DNA of 64,000 bases from an uncultured Lachnospiraceae bacterium. Lineage in GTDB: Bacteria > Bacillota > Clostridia > Lachnospirales > Lachnospiraceae. Both the position numbers and the translations under genes were made by a program. Shown here piece after piece: positions 1 through 9,112 of the stretch. The stretch spans positions 1 through 64,000 of the forward strand of contig CAJTUZ010000011.1 in assembly GCA_910579735.1 (NCBI GenBank), read 5' to 3'. Below the pieces are notes generated by a model, which made no database searches, was not told the origin of the DNA, and saw nothing but the letters and a program-made list of their open reading frames with translations. Each line of letters begins with the position of its first letter. Within the stretch, counting starts at the first letter, position 1.

Positions 1-2283
1 GAAGCACAGAAAGACCAGTATGAAGAACAGATCAAACTCATTGAGAAACAGATCGAGGAAAAAGAATCCATGATCGACGGCATCAATGAAGAGATCGACG
101 CGATCCGGGAAGCCAACGAAGAAAGACAGCGCCAGCTCACGCTCCAGGAGAAACAGATCGCCCTGGAACGGATGCTTAACCAGCGTTCCATCCTCCAGTA
201 CAGCGCCGATAAGGGCATGCATTACGTACAGGATACCGACGGCATCCGCGGCGCGAGGCAGGAACTCGACGACGCTAAGACCGAAATGGTGATCGCCGAC
301 AAAGAAAAACAGATCAGTCTTATTGAAAAGGAAATCGACCTCCTGGAAGACCGCAAAGATTCCATCAACGAGCAGATCGAACTGATAGACACCCAGATCG
401 ACCAGATCAACTCCCAGTATGACAAGATGATCTCCAACACCGAGAAGTACTGGGACGGCCTCATAAGCGGCATGGAAAGCTATAAATCCCGCTGGCAGGA
501 ACTGGCGGAGATCGAAGAACAGGCGAAGTTAGTCTCCATGTTGGAACAGCTCGGCTTAAATGCAGACGAAATCTTAAACATGTCGGAAGCATCCTTTGTC
601 AGATTCAAAGACGAATACATGGGCATCCTCGCGGACATCTATGCCGACAACAGCTCCATGCTTGCGGGTCTCTCCGAAGCGTCGGGACGAAGCGTCGAAG
701 AACTGGGGTCATACTTACAGGCTACGCAGGGGTATATCGATGGGTTAAGCGGTATCGGAGAATCTTTAAATCCTGCCGCAGAGGCGATCAATAACGTTGA
801 TAGCAGCATGAGCACGCTGGCGGGATCCGCATCTTCCGTGAATGAACAGACTTCCGGCATCGCTTCCGGTATGAGTGATCTTGGCGGCAGTACGGCAGCA
901 GTAAGTGATAATCTAAACAGTATCAAAACGGCGTTGATGGAACTGCCGGAAGCCGACAAATTCCTTGCCATCGCAGAAGCATTCCGCTATCTGGCCGGAG
1001 CGCTTCAATATGTCTCTTCCGTACTCGGTGCGGCAGGTGAAGAAGGACAGGGCGGTCTCGCGGCGCAGTTTGGCAGTCTCAAAAGCGCCATCGATCAGGT
1101 CACTTCGGCAATCGGCGGAGAGATAGGTAATAATACAGATACGGAAGGCCTTCCCTCTTCTGAAATCGGAGGCAGTCAGACAAACGGCGCACAAGGCGGC
1201 GCTTCTCTTTCCAAAGCTTTCTCCGATTTGCAGAAAACCGCAGCGAAAGCAATCGGTAAAGAAGGGAATGAAGGAGATGGGACCGTTATCGGTACGTTTG
1301 GTTCCCTGAAGGGGACCATAACCGACGTCGCCAACACCATCGGATTCTCCGAATCTGAAGAAGAAGATGGGGAAAAAACCGGCGGAGACGAGGATTCTGC
1401 CAGCCTTACGACTTCCATAACCGGACTGCAGTCAACGACCGAAGAGACATTGGGCGACCCCGGCGGCAATGGCGTTATCGGCAGATTTGAGCAGTTCAAA
1501 AATGTGCTCGGTGAAGCCAGCGAGCACGTGCAGAGTATTCCAAAAGGCTTAGAAGATATCGACGGAAAAAAAGTCGAATGTACGATCAAAGTCACCATTG
1601 AAACAAACGGAAGTCTGCCCGAGGGAATCGATGGTAACATGAATCTAACAAGCGCAGAATATAATGCCGAAGTAAACGGCAGCGCAAATGCCGCAGGCAC
1701 CGCTCTTGTAACCGGCAGCTGGGCCGTACAATCCGCACAGAGACACACTCTTGTCGGAGAACTCGGCCGGGAGCTGATCGTCAGAGACGGCAGATTTTTC
1801 ACTGTCGGCAATTACGGCGCGGAGTTCGTGGATATTCAAAAGGGCGATATTGTCTTTAACCATAAGCAGACCGAGCATCTTCTAAAGAACGGCTATATTA
1901 CCGGACGCGGTAAGGCTTACGCCGATGGTACGATCGGCGATCCGCTCGCCTGCGGCAAGTATAGTCCCATTCATCCATACGGCTATACGGCGCAGTTGCA
2001 GAAGGCATTCGATCCCCTTGTCCGGAGATTACTGGCCGGTGAAGAGAAAATAATGAACAACGCTTTTGCCGGCGAACCGGGTCAAATGGAGAAAACGATA
2101 CGGGAAATGAACGCTTCGAATATCTTCGATAAAAGCACGCACCCGGATGTCCATGTAGACGGCATTCATATCAGCTGCCCCGGCGTCACCAGCACAGAAG
2201 TCGCCCGCCAGGTCGGTGCCGAATTAAACCATATGTTTAACGGTTTCCACAACTACGCCGATCAGCAAAGCCTGATCCGGTAG
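1..2283 (+). CDS. Phage tail tape-measure protein, C-terminal part (5' end outside window)
   Basis: The frame is open from base 1, so the gene starts upstream and only its C-terminal ~760 residues are here. It begins with a long charged coiled coil rich in E/K/Q (through about base 700). A Ser/Gly/Ala-rich low-complexity stretch follows. The end (about 1750-1920) has a GELGREL-VRDGRFFTVG-YGAEF pattern and a KGDIVFNHKQTE motif, which I know from C-termini of tape-measure proteins in Firmicutes prophages. Tape-measure proteins set tail length and help DNA ejection. Downstream tail/fibre-like genes in the same direction support this. A large palindrome follows directly after the stop. Confidence 0.8.
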   Translation, partial: EAQKDQYEEQIKLIEKQIEEKESMIDGINEEIDAIREANEERQRQLTLQEKQIALERMLNQRSILQYSADKGMHYVQDTDGIRGARQELDDAKTEMVIADKEKQISLIEKEIDLLEDRKDSINEQIELIDTQIDQINSQYDKMISNTEKYWDGLISGMESYKSRWQELAEIEEQAKLVSMLEQLGLNADEILNMSEASFVRFKDEYMGILADIYADNSSMLAGLSEASGRSVEELGSYLQATQGYIDGLSGIGESLNPAAEAINNVDSSMSTLAGSASSVNEQTSGIASGMSDLGGSTAAVSDNLNSIKTALMELPEADKFLAIAEAFRYLAGALQYVSSVLGAAGEEGQGGLAAQFGSLKSAIDQVTSAIGGEIGNNTDTEGLPSSEIGGSQTNGAQGGASLSKAFSDLQKTAAKAIGKEGNEGDGTVIGTFGSLKGTITDVANTIGFSESEEEDGEKTGGDEDSASLTTSITGLQSTTEETLGDPGGNGVIGRFEQFKNVLGEASEHVQSIPKGLEDIDGKKVECTIKVTIETNGSLPEGIDGNMNLTSAEYNAEVNGSANAAGTALVTGSWAVQSAQRHTLVGELGRELIVRDGRFFTVGNYGAEFVDIQKGDIVFNHKQTEHLLKNGYITGRGKAYADGTIGDPLACGKYSPIHPYGYTAQLQKAFDPLVRRLLAGEEKIMNNAFAGEPGQMEKTIREMNASNIFDKSTHPDVHVDGIHISCPGVTSTEVARQVGAELNHMFNGFHNYADQQSLIR

Positions 2284-2292
2284 AAAACTTAT

Positions 2293-2417
2293 ATGATTGT
2301 GAGATCCGGATACGGCATGGCAGGAAAAAAGATTTCTGCTGCGTTTTTAACGGAGCGAAAGCGCGCCTAAAGCAGAAACTTTTTCCCCGCCATGCCGTAT
2401 CCGGGTCTCACAATCAT
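2293..2417 (-). repeat. Palindromic repeat element, copy 1 (short form)
   Basis: One long hairpin between two co-directional tail genes. The outer arms 2293-2320 and 2390-2417 are complementary over 28 positions with a single T/G exception, which is still pairable in RNA. Inside, ggaaaaaagatttctgct faces agcagaaactttttcc. The loop contains gctgcgtttttaacggagcg (2338-2357), the reverse complement of a 20-base block found identically in copies 2 (39924-39943) and 3 (56131-56150). The apical domain of the other copies is missing. It corresponds to a deletion between two CAGC direct repeats. No T-tract follows the 3' arm, so it is not a typical intrinsic terminator. Confidence 0.85.
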
Positions 2418-2449
2418 CCACAATACCCTTTTAAAGGAGCACACCCATC

Positions 2450-2722
2450 ATGGATTTTAAAACAGAAATCCTACGTTCGATCCGTATCATGATCGAGCGG
2501 GAGATCAGAAACTACAAAGCGGATAAAACCTATGCATCCGTCATACAAAGCATCAACGCCAAAGGATATGTCATACTGGACGATACCGGACACGAACGGA
2601 CGGTGCCATGCGCGATACCGGGAATTTCTTTAAGTCCCGGTCAGCGCGTTTATATCAAAGCGCCCCTCGGCGACCTGAAACAGCTGCATATCTGCGGCAT
2701 AACAGCAAACGAAAGAAGGTGA
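2450..2722 (+). CDS. Small phage tail-module protein, unknown function
   Basis: A 90-residue protein, start chosen by AAAGGAG about 10 bases upstream of the ATG. The N-terminal third is a charged helix (MIEREIRNYKADK). The rest looks like a small beta domain with a PGQRVYIKAPLGD turn, somewhat like OB-type modules of tail-associated proteins. It lies between the tape-measure gene and the tail proteins, and the next gene starts 4 bases after its stop. I do not recognise the family. A structural or assembly role in the tail is inferred from position only. Confidence 0.6.
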   Translation: MDFKTEILRSIRIMIEREIRNYKADKTYASVIQSINAKGYVILDDTGHERTVPCAIPGISLSPGQRVYIKAPLGDLKQLHICGITANERR

Positions 2723-2726
2723 CAGA

Positions 2727-3944
2727 ATGGCCAGACCCAAAATAAAACATATTGCTCCGTTTGACGCCGGAGAAGATCACGATATCATACTTGTATGGTC
2801 CGGCAACCGCGCCCATGCAAACCGGATCATCATACGTGATAACGAAACAAACACAGAAGTTTTTAATGACGTGTTTTCCTCTTTTGCCCTCACGCATACG
2901 ATCCCTGCGGATACGCTGCAAAACGGCAGGAAATATATCATACAGGCCTGTGTTTATGATGAGGAAAACGTAGAATCTCCCTTATCGGATAAAGTCTTAT
3001 TCTATACATTCAGTACGCCCGAGTACTATTTTGACAATCTGCCGGCAGATTCCATTTTGACAAATTCCTCTTTTACGGCCTCCATTCACTACTACTCCCC
3101 CGATTGGGAAGATGTCGGCAAATATATCTTTTATTTATACGATTCTTCCGGAAAGCAGCTGCTTACAAGCAGCGAAATGACCGACAGTGCGGATATCGAA
3201 TATACCTATCGGGGACTCGATAACAATACCGCTTATTATATCAGGTGGAAAGCCGTTACCGTAAACGGCATGGAATTGGATACCGGCTGTCAGCAGGTTT
3301 TCGTGAAATTTGAAAATCCCAATACATACGCCCGCATCTATGCGACGCCTGTCCCCTCTCAGGGATGTATACAGGTTGCTACCAACCTGATCGTCATCCA
3401 GTATAACGGAACCGACAATTTTGATTATATCGACGGCATGATCGACCTGAGAGATAAAACTTTATACTACGACGAAGGTTTTCTGATCAAAGACGACTTT
3501 ACCGTGATCATCCGCGGCGTCCATCTTTGGCAGAACGCGGATATCTTGAAAATGAAGAACGATGTTTCCGTCCTGACGTTAAGCTCTCATATTTATACGG
3601 ACGGAAAACTTCGTTTCAGACTGCTTGTACCGAATGGCGTCGGGAACTATCTGCTTTATTCGGAACCGCTTGTTTTTGAAAACAACGACATGGTCACCAT
3701 CGCGATCAGGCGAAAAGGCAGCGTATACCAGTTAAAAACGTTCCTTGAGATCGGTTATACAACGGAAGGTGATATGTGGTACGGAAGCGACCGCCCATCC
3801 AGACAGCTCATGAACGACAATGATGCCTGGATCGATACCGAAGGAGATACTTATGTCGTATCCAAAGAAAACTATACGTCCCATTTGGACGAAGAAGAAC
3901 CCGCAGACGCAGTAATGGACGACTTATGGCTTGGAGGTGAATAA
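2727..3944 (+). CDS. Tail/baseplate-like protein with Fn3-type beta domains
   Basis: 405 residues. The first ~200 look like two fibronectin-type-III-like beta sandwiches (alternating hydrophobics, a YIIQACVYDEENVESPLSDK strand-turn pattern, then a NTAYYIRWKAV pattern). The remainder may be a carbohydrate-binding or concanavalin-like beta domain. The C-terminus is an acidic tail ending DDLWLGGE. The last GGE codons are the GGAGGTGA Shine-Dalgarno site (3933-3940) of the next gene, so protein end and translation start signal share bases. Placement after the tape measure suggests a distal tail or receptor-contact protein. The exact family is not recognised. Confidence 0.6.
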   Translation: MARPKIKHIAPFDAGEDHDIILVWSGNRAHANRIIIRDNETNTEVFNDVFSSFALTHTIPADTLQNGRKYIIQACVYDEENVESPLSDKVLFYTFSTPEYYFDNLPADSILTNSSFTASIHYYSPDWEDVGKYIFYLYDSSGKQLLTSSEMTDSADIEYTYRGLDNNTAYYIRWKAVTVNGMELDTGCQQVFVKFENPNTYARIYATPVPSQGCIQVATNLIVIQYNGTDNFDYIDGMIDLRDKTLYYDEGFLIKDDFTVIIRGVHLWQNADILKMKNDVSVLTLSSHIYTDGKLRFRLLVPNGVGNYLLYSEPLVFENNDMVTIAIRRKGSVYQLKTFLEIGYTTEGDMWYGSDRPSRQLMNDNDAWIDTEGDTYVVSKENYTSHLDEEEPADAVMDDLWLGGE

Positions 3945-3949
3945 GACAC

Positions 3950-4876
3950 ATGTTTCTATGCGGCAGTAATTTCGTCGGCGGTGCATCGGCCTGTACGCTG
4001 ACACCGACCGGCCTTACCAATATCAATTATATTGCACTGCAAAACGGCATCTATGACGATCTGTATATCACGAAGGCAGTCTCCTTTGAACCGACAGCTG
4101 CCTGTCCCGGAACGTGGGATTTCGACACGATATTATGGGCCACGTTCAATCAGACCGCCAATGCCGGAAATGTAGACTGGAATCTGGAAAGTACTTCCCA
4201 TATTGTTTTAAAAAGCCGGACCGAAGGAAACTTTACCTGGAAAACGATCGTTGTAAAAGAAGTGCATTCCATAGAGGATTTTATCATAAACTACCCGGAT
4301 TATTTCACGGCATCCGGCCAGCCTGTGGAATACGCCGTTGTTCCCGTACTGTACGGCGCCGAAGGTCTTTATGCGACTACAAGCGTCACATCACGCTTTG
4401 ACAAAATGTTCTTAATAGAGGGCAATGTCGTATGGGGTACCGATATCACAGACGGATACTGCGATACGACCCGCAATATCCCCTCTTCCACCGTGGAACT
4501 GCTGAACAGCAGATATCCCGTTTTTATCAGGAATACGATCGCCAATTACGACACGGGAAGCTGCAAAGGCGCTTTCATCCCGTTGGATGAAGAATCCTGC
4601 GAAGTATCTTTCGAAAGTGAAGCAGACTATGCCCGCATCAAGTACCAGCGGGAATTTATGGACTATATCTGCGATGGCATACCAAAGATCCTAAAACTGC
4701 CCGATGGACGGTTATGGCTCATACAGGTAACTCCCAGTCCCGCAGATACGGCGAACCAGACCTATAACGACAGAGAAATATCATGGTCCTGGGTTGAAGT
4801 TGGAGATGTCAACTCAGAAGAAGACTTGTATTATCTCGGCTTTTCAGACGTAACAAGCGAATGGTGGAACGGATAA
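3950..4876 (+). CDS. Putative phage tail protein
   Basis: 308 residues, start fixed by GGAGGTGA nine bases upstream, embedded in the end of the preceding gene. It is beta-rich with many aromatic residues. The C-terminal third contains acidic stretches and SWSWVEVGDVNSEEDLYYLGF. I see no enzymatic motif. Its stop overlaps the next start as TAATG (4874-4878), a translational-coupling arrangement, so the two products are probably needed together. A baseplate or tail-tip role is inferred from order: tape measure, small protein, Fn3-like protein, this gene, large hub-like protein, fibres. Confidence 0.55.
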   Translation: MFLCGSNFVGGASACTLTPTGLTNINYIALQNGIYDDLYITKAVSFEPTAACPGTWDFDTILWATFNQTANAGNVDWNLESTSHIVLKSRTEGNFTWKTIVVKEVHSIEDFIINYPDYFTASGQPVEYAVVPVLYGAEGLYATTSVTSRFDKMFLIEGNVVWGTDITDGYCDTTRNIPSSTVELLNSRYPVFIRNTIANYDTGSCKGAFIPLDEESCEVSFESEADYARIKYQREFMDYICDGIPKILKLPDGRLWLIQVTPSPADTANQTYNDREISWSWVEVGDVNSEEDLYYLGFSDVTSEWWNG

Positions 4877-6645
4877 TGGCCGACATCATCACACAGGAAG
4901 ATCTGCTGACTGTTCTCCAACAATCAGCGGCTCCGACCCTGAAACTAAAAGCCGAGGTATTGGACTCTGATCAAAAAATCCTCGGCGCCCTGACATGCAG
5001 CCTGACAAGCGGCACCATGTCGATAACCGGAGACTCCGATATCCGGCGCAGCGCCAACTTTGTCATCCAGCCGACCATAAAAGAAAAGATCAAACTGACA
5101 CAAAACAGCCTTTTATGGATGAACAAAGATATCAGACTATCTCTCGGCCTGTATCATACCAGATTGAAACAATACACTTATTATCCGCTCGGACTTTATG
5201 TCTATACGGATACATCCGGTATTTATGATGCGGCTGACGACAACCTGACGATCAACTGCGCCGATTTCATGAAGAAATTAGACGGCACCAAAAACGGCCA
5301 GCTAGGCGCACTGCTCATCCGCTATCCCGCCTATGAGGAAAATGAAGAAACCGGTGAAGTCATAAAACACAACACCATCCGCGACGCAGTCATAAACGTT
5401 CTCGAACAGTTAGCACACATTACCAGACACCGCATCGACGATATCGGCGAATACAAAGCGCTGCCGGACTATAACGAAAACTGGCAGCAATACAGGGAAG
5501 AAAACGAAACATGGAATGCGATCCCCTTCGACCAGGAATTCTCCGCCGGATGCAGCGTTCTGTCGATTCTTACGACCTTCCGCGACCTGTATCCCAATTA
5601 TGAAATGTTTTTTGACATGGAAACAAATGCTTTCATATGCCAGCTAAAACCGTTGTGCGATGAAGATGACATCTACCTGGACAATTCATTCCTGCAAAGA
5701 GTTCTGATCTCCGAAAACACTTCCGTTGACATGACAAGCGTCAGAAATATCTGCGAAGTATGGGGAAAAGTGATCAATACCGATTTTTACGCCGAAGAAT
5801 GCGCTTATACGGACAATACCTACACTGCTTCTATCGAAGGCTATGAAGAAAAATACCAAAACGGCGACGTAATCGGCTTAAAAATCCCCCTCTCCAATCA
5901 GGCGGACGCGCTGCTTAATATCAACGACTTTGGGGCAATCGGCATTTACAATGAATCGGATGATACGCCGCTCAAAGAAGATAGCCTGAAACCAGGCCAG
6001 ATATACGCTTTCAAGATCAAGAAAAAACGTGTAGACGGACAGGATGAAACGAAAGCCTTTCTCCTTGGCCAGTGGCAGGTTCATGCCATAAATGTCCTGA
6101 CAAACGGCCGAAAAAGCGGTCGTTTCGTAACCGACTCCGAAGGCAGGGAATACGAACTTTATTCCAAAGAATATTTTCAGAAGTTCTATAACTGTGAACG
6201 CGTCGATATGACCCTGATCGCCGACTCTCCCTTTACCGTCGAAAAACTCGGCGAAATACCGGACATCAAGACCGGCAGTGACTATGAAAACATCACATCT
6301 GACGATCTCGCCGCCGACAGAGCCAAATGGGAGAACTGGAAAAATTCCAGACTGACCGATAATATTACGATCACCACTGCCCTTTTGCCATTTCTGGATG
6401 TCAATAAAAAAGTAACCTACAGACGCAGCGATGCTGACAGCGAACAACCCTATATCATCAGTTCCATATCACATGACTTCGCCGGGTACACCTCTACGAT
6501 CACGATGTACCGCTTCTACCCCTTATATGAGACTCTGCAGAAGGAAAACGCGCTCCACAGGACACTGACCGGATACAGCCACGGTGTTCTTGGCAGATAC
6601 ACACATGAAGAACTGGCAGGCGGTATCCAAAATGAAGCGGAATAA
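4876..6645 (+). CDS. Large tail hub/baseplate-like protein
   Basis: 589 residues from the ATG overlapping the previous stop; an in-frame ATG at 4861 is also possible, but it lies inside the upstream gene and TAATG coupling favours 4876. The N-terminus (LKAEVLDSDQKILGAL...) and mid-region resemble hub/tail-spike proteins of Gram-positive siphophages, with a central helical part (INVLEQLAHITRHRIDDIGEY) and beta-rich ends. No lysozyme or peptidase motif is visible. A role connecting tail tube and fibres is inferred. I would not assign a family without a profile search. Confidence 0.55.
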   Translation: MADIITQEDLLTVLQQSAAPTLKLKAEVLDSDQKILGALTCSLTSGTMSITGDSDIRRSANFVIQPTIKEKIKLTQNSLLWMNKDIRLSLGLYHTRLKQYTYYPLGLYVYTDTSGIYDAADDNLTINCADFMKKLDGTKNGQLGALLIRYPAYEENEETGEVIKHNTIRDAVINVLEQLAHITRHRIDDIGEYKALPDYNENWQQYREENETWNAIPFDQEFSAGCSVLSILTTFRDLYPNYEMFFDMETNAFICQLKPLCDEDDIYLDNSFLQRVLISENTSVDMTSVRNICEVWGKVINTDFYAEECAYTDNTYTASIEGYEEKYQNGDVIGLKIPLSNQADALLNINDFGAIGIYNESDDTPLKEDSLKPGQIYAFKIKKKRVDGQDETKAFLLGQWQVHAINVLTNGRKSGRFVTDSEGREYELYSKEYFQKFYNCERVDMTLIADSPFTVEKLGEIPDIKTGSDYENITSDDLAADRAKWENWKNSRLTDNITITTALLPFLDVNKKVTYRRSDADSEQPYIISSISHDFAGYTSTITMYRFYPLYETLQKENALHRTLTGYSHGVLGRYTHEELAGGIQNEAE

Positions 6646-6691
6646 ACTCTTTTTTTGCAATTAATCTCTACTCAGGAAAGGAAACATTTGC

Positions 6692-7615
6692 ATGGCAACT
6701 TATACATTATATAAAAACCTTGAAAGACCAACCAGTATAGAAAAATACAATGTTGGTGTTTTCAATAGAAATAATGATGTCATCGACACCGAACTGCACA
6801 ACCTGGATCTGAAAAACGAAAGCCAGGATGCTCTGCTCGCTACGAAAGAATCCTTAAACCGGCATACAGACGATCGGAAAAACCCGCACAGCGTCTCCAA
6901 GGCGCAGATCGGCTTAGGTAATGCAGACAATACTGCCGATCTGGACAAACCCGTTTCAACAGCGCAAAGGGCCGCCATTAATGACGTCTCTATCCAGGCG
7001 ACCGCCTATACGGACACAAAGATCGCCAATCTGGTCGATGACGCGCCGGAAAATCATAATACGCTTAAAAAACTCTCGGATGCTCTTAATCAACAATCGG
7101 CCGGACTACCTGGTGAAATTTTAAAGACCAAGGAAGAAGTTACGGCAAACACGGACGAAAACAATCTGGTGTCTGCGGTAGTGATCGGGGAAATCATTGA
7201 AGATCTGAATTGCCAGCCGGAATTCGTCATGGATGAATCCGGTAAGATAACAGGCTATAAAACGAAAGAAGGTGCCGATACAGTTTTCCCTTTTTCTAAT
7301 ACCAATTGCAAATATGCTGCACTTGCATACAATCAGAGTGAAACTGTGACTTTCCAGGGTGTCCGTCATGGGTATATAGCGCTCTCACGCGGAAGTTCTA
7401 TAGTGAATGGAGAACATATTTTCAGTATAAGCAATAATGTATCGCTGACCACTTTATACAGCCAGCTTGTCACAGAAGCAAATGTTCTCTCATTGCGTAA
7501 TCAATACTATGAATTTAACGTTAAGGACGAAAATGACGCCATCTTTACATTAACAAGAGGCAGCCGCGATAATCCAAAAGCATTTACAAAGCTGTTGATC
7601 GTATGTGATAAATAA
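6692..7615 (+). CDS. Tail-fibre protein, paralogue 1
   Basis: 307 residues. SD is AGGAAAGGAAAC before the ATG. The N-terminal ~130 residues are shared with the next gene: a YKNLERPTSIEKYNVGVFN opening, then the fibre motif NPHSVSKAQIGLGNADNTADLDKPVS, typical of phage tail-fibre shafts. The C-terminal half is a beta-rich domain unrelated to that of paralogue 2 and presumably the receptor-binding tip. Bases 6897-6978 differ from 7912-7993 in paralogue 2 at only 4 of 82 positions, which points to recent duplication or gene conversion of the shaft segment. Confidence 0.75.
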   Translation: MATYTLYKNLERPTSIEKYNVGVFNRNNDVIDTELHNLDLKNESQDALLATKESLNRHTDDRKNPHSVSKAQIGLGNADNTADLDKPVSTAQRAAINDVSIQATAYTDTKIANLVDDAPENHNTLKKLSDALNQQSAGLPGEILKTKEEVTANTDENNLVSAVVIGEIIEDLNCQPEFVMDESGKITGYKTKEGADTVFPFSNTNCKYAALAYNQSETVTFQGVRHGYIALSRGSSIVNGEHIFSISNNVSLTTLYSQLVTEANVLSLRNQYYEFNVKDENDAIFTLTRGSRDNPKAFTKLLIVCDK

Positions 7616-7706
7616 TCTTTCTTCGATAGATAGTTTTTTGTTTTAAAAGTATTACGTACAAAAATATGTCATTTCCAATACTCTATAAAAAGAAAGGGGG
7701 ATGTTT

Positions 7707-8717
7707 ATGGCCTCATATACAGAATACAAACACCTTGAGAAACCATTAAGTACAGAAAAATACAACGTTGGTGTTTTTAATAAAAACAACGACATCATTG
7801 ACACCGAACTGCACAAACTAGAACTGAAAAATGCAGACCAGGATACCCTTTTTGCTTCAAAAGAAGATCTAAACCAGCATACAGGTAATCAGGAAAACCC
7901 TCACAGCGTTTCCAAGGCGCAGATTGGCTTAGATAATGTAGACAATACTGCTGATCTGGACAAACCCGTTTCAACAGCGCAAAGGGCCGCCATCAATAAT
8001 ATTTACATTCAAACAAGTTCCTATGTAGATACAAAAATTGCTAATTTAATTGATGGGGCTCCTGAAACTTTAGATACTTTAAAAGAACTGGCAAATGCCT
8101 TAGAAGAAAACGCAACGATTGTAGATGCTTTAAATGAATCTATTGAGAATAAAGTTAATAAAACAGAATTAAATAAATATTTACCATTAACTGGCGGAAT
8201 TATTTCTAAAGGCAGCAATTATTTGTTATCACTAAAAAACATTGCAGCTAATGGCTCTTCTGCACTTGCATTATTTCCGGGCAATGGGTTAAAAGGACAT
8301 ATATTGGTACAAAGTAATTTCAGGGAAAATGGAAACCAATTTATAGTTGTGCGTGTAGATGAAAACAACAAAAATATTAACTTACTTGTTATAAGTGAGA
8401 ATACAAGAACAATTTATGATTATAAAACCAAATCTGTAAAGGAAATTATGGTGAGAGGTGACGAGGCAAGCTCGTGTGAAAATGATTTCATTCTAATAAA
8501 TCAACAACCGCTATCATTCACAAATAATACCTGTATCATTCCAAACAATAGAATAACCGTTAACAGTCTTGCTGATGTATATTTTACTTCCGATACGATA
8601 GAAACTGCTGAAAATGCCGATATCACCGTTGAAACATTCGATGGAAGTGTAAAACTAACAGCAAAAAATTTGCCTACAGGAGAGATTAAAGCAACAATAA
8701 GAATAAGGGTGGTGTAA
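7707..8717 (+). CDS. Tail-fibre protein, paralogue 2 with divergent AT-rich tip
   Basis: 336 residues. The ATG at 7701 touches the GAAAGGGGG Shine-Dalgarno site, so 7707 is the likely start. The N-terminal ~130 residues match paralogue 1 (EYKHLEKPLSTEKYNVGVFN, NPHSVSKAQIGL, DNTADLDKPVS). A short coiled linker follows (LDTLKELANALEENATIVDALNESI), then a phage-fibre type YLPLTGG turn and a beta-rich tip. From about 8040 onward the DNA is clearly more AT-rich than the shared part, as if the tip came from elsewhere. It probably determines adsorption specificity. Confidence 0.75.
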   Translation: MASYTEYKHLEKPLSTEKYNVGVFNKNNDIIDTELHKLELKNADQDTLFASKEDLNQHTGNQENPHSVSKAQIGLDNVDNTADLDKPVSTAQRAAINNIYIQTSSYVDTKIANLIDGAPETLDTLKELANALEENATIVDALNESIENKVNKTELNKYLPLTGGIISKGSNYLLSLKNIAANGSSALALFPGNGLKGHILVQSNFRENGNQFIVVRVDENNKNINLLVISENTRTIYDYKTKSVKEIMVRGDEASSCENDFILINQQPLSFTNNTCIIPNNRITVNSLADVYFTSDTIETAENADITVETFDGSVKLTAKNLPTGEIKATIRIRVV

Positions 8718-8719
8718 TT

Positions 8720-9094
8720 ATGAGAGGAAGAACAAATATAAACAGCAATATATCTAAAACTTCACCTATATCTTTGGTATTAGCAAATAAACGTTATGTA
8801 AATAGTGGAAATGTTAGTGATCATGCCATGATTCATTTTTATTGTGAACACTATAAAACAATAACAATCACTAATATTGAACATCTTTATAATGATTCTC
8901 CTTGTGATGTATATTTTAGGGGTTACACAAAAGAAGAATTTGAAGATGACAATGATATTTTCTTTGTTAGCGGCGGCTTTAGATACAACGCTTATGCCGG
9001 TTTGGAAATAGATATTTCAACGTTCTATATTGCACGACTGGAATTACGAGGAGCCTACAAATCTACAACACAAATACATTTCACTTTATCCTAA
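8720..9094 (+). CDS. Small protein after fibre tip, possible fibre accessory
   Basis: 124 residues, beginning 3 bases after the fibre stop with a GGGTGGTG Shine-Dalgarno site inside the preceding gene end. It is AT-rich like the tip of paralogue 2, so both probably arrived together. The sequence is aromatic and beta-rich (ITITNIEHLYNDSPCDVYFRGY...), with no family I recognise. Candidates are a fibre-assembly chaperone or a separate receptor-binding subunit, on position alone. Confidence 0.5.
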   Translation: MRGRTNINSNISKTSPISLVLANKRYVNSGNVSDHAMIHFYCEHYKTITITNIEHLYNDSPCDVYFRGYTKEEFEDDNDIFFVSGGFRYNAYAGLEIDISTFYIARLELRGAYKSTTQIHFTLS

Positions 9095-9112
9095 AGAAAG
9101 AAGGATTTTATC

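Noticed and set aside
6692..8717. Diversity-generating retroelement acting on the fibre genes
   Set aside because: No reverse transcriptase, no adenine-biased template/variable repeat pair in the window.
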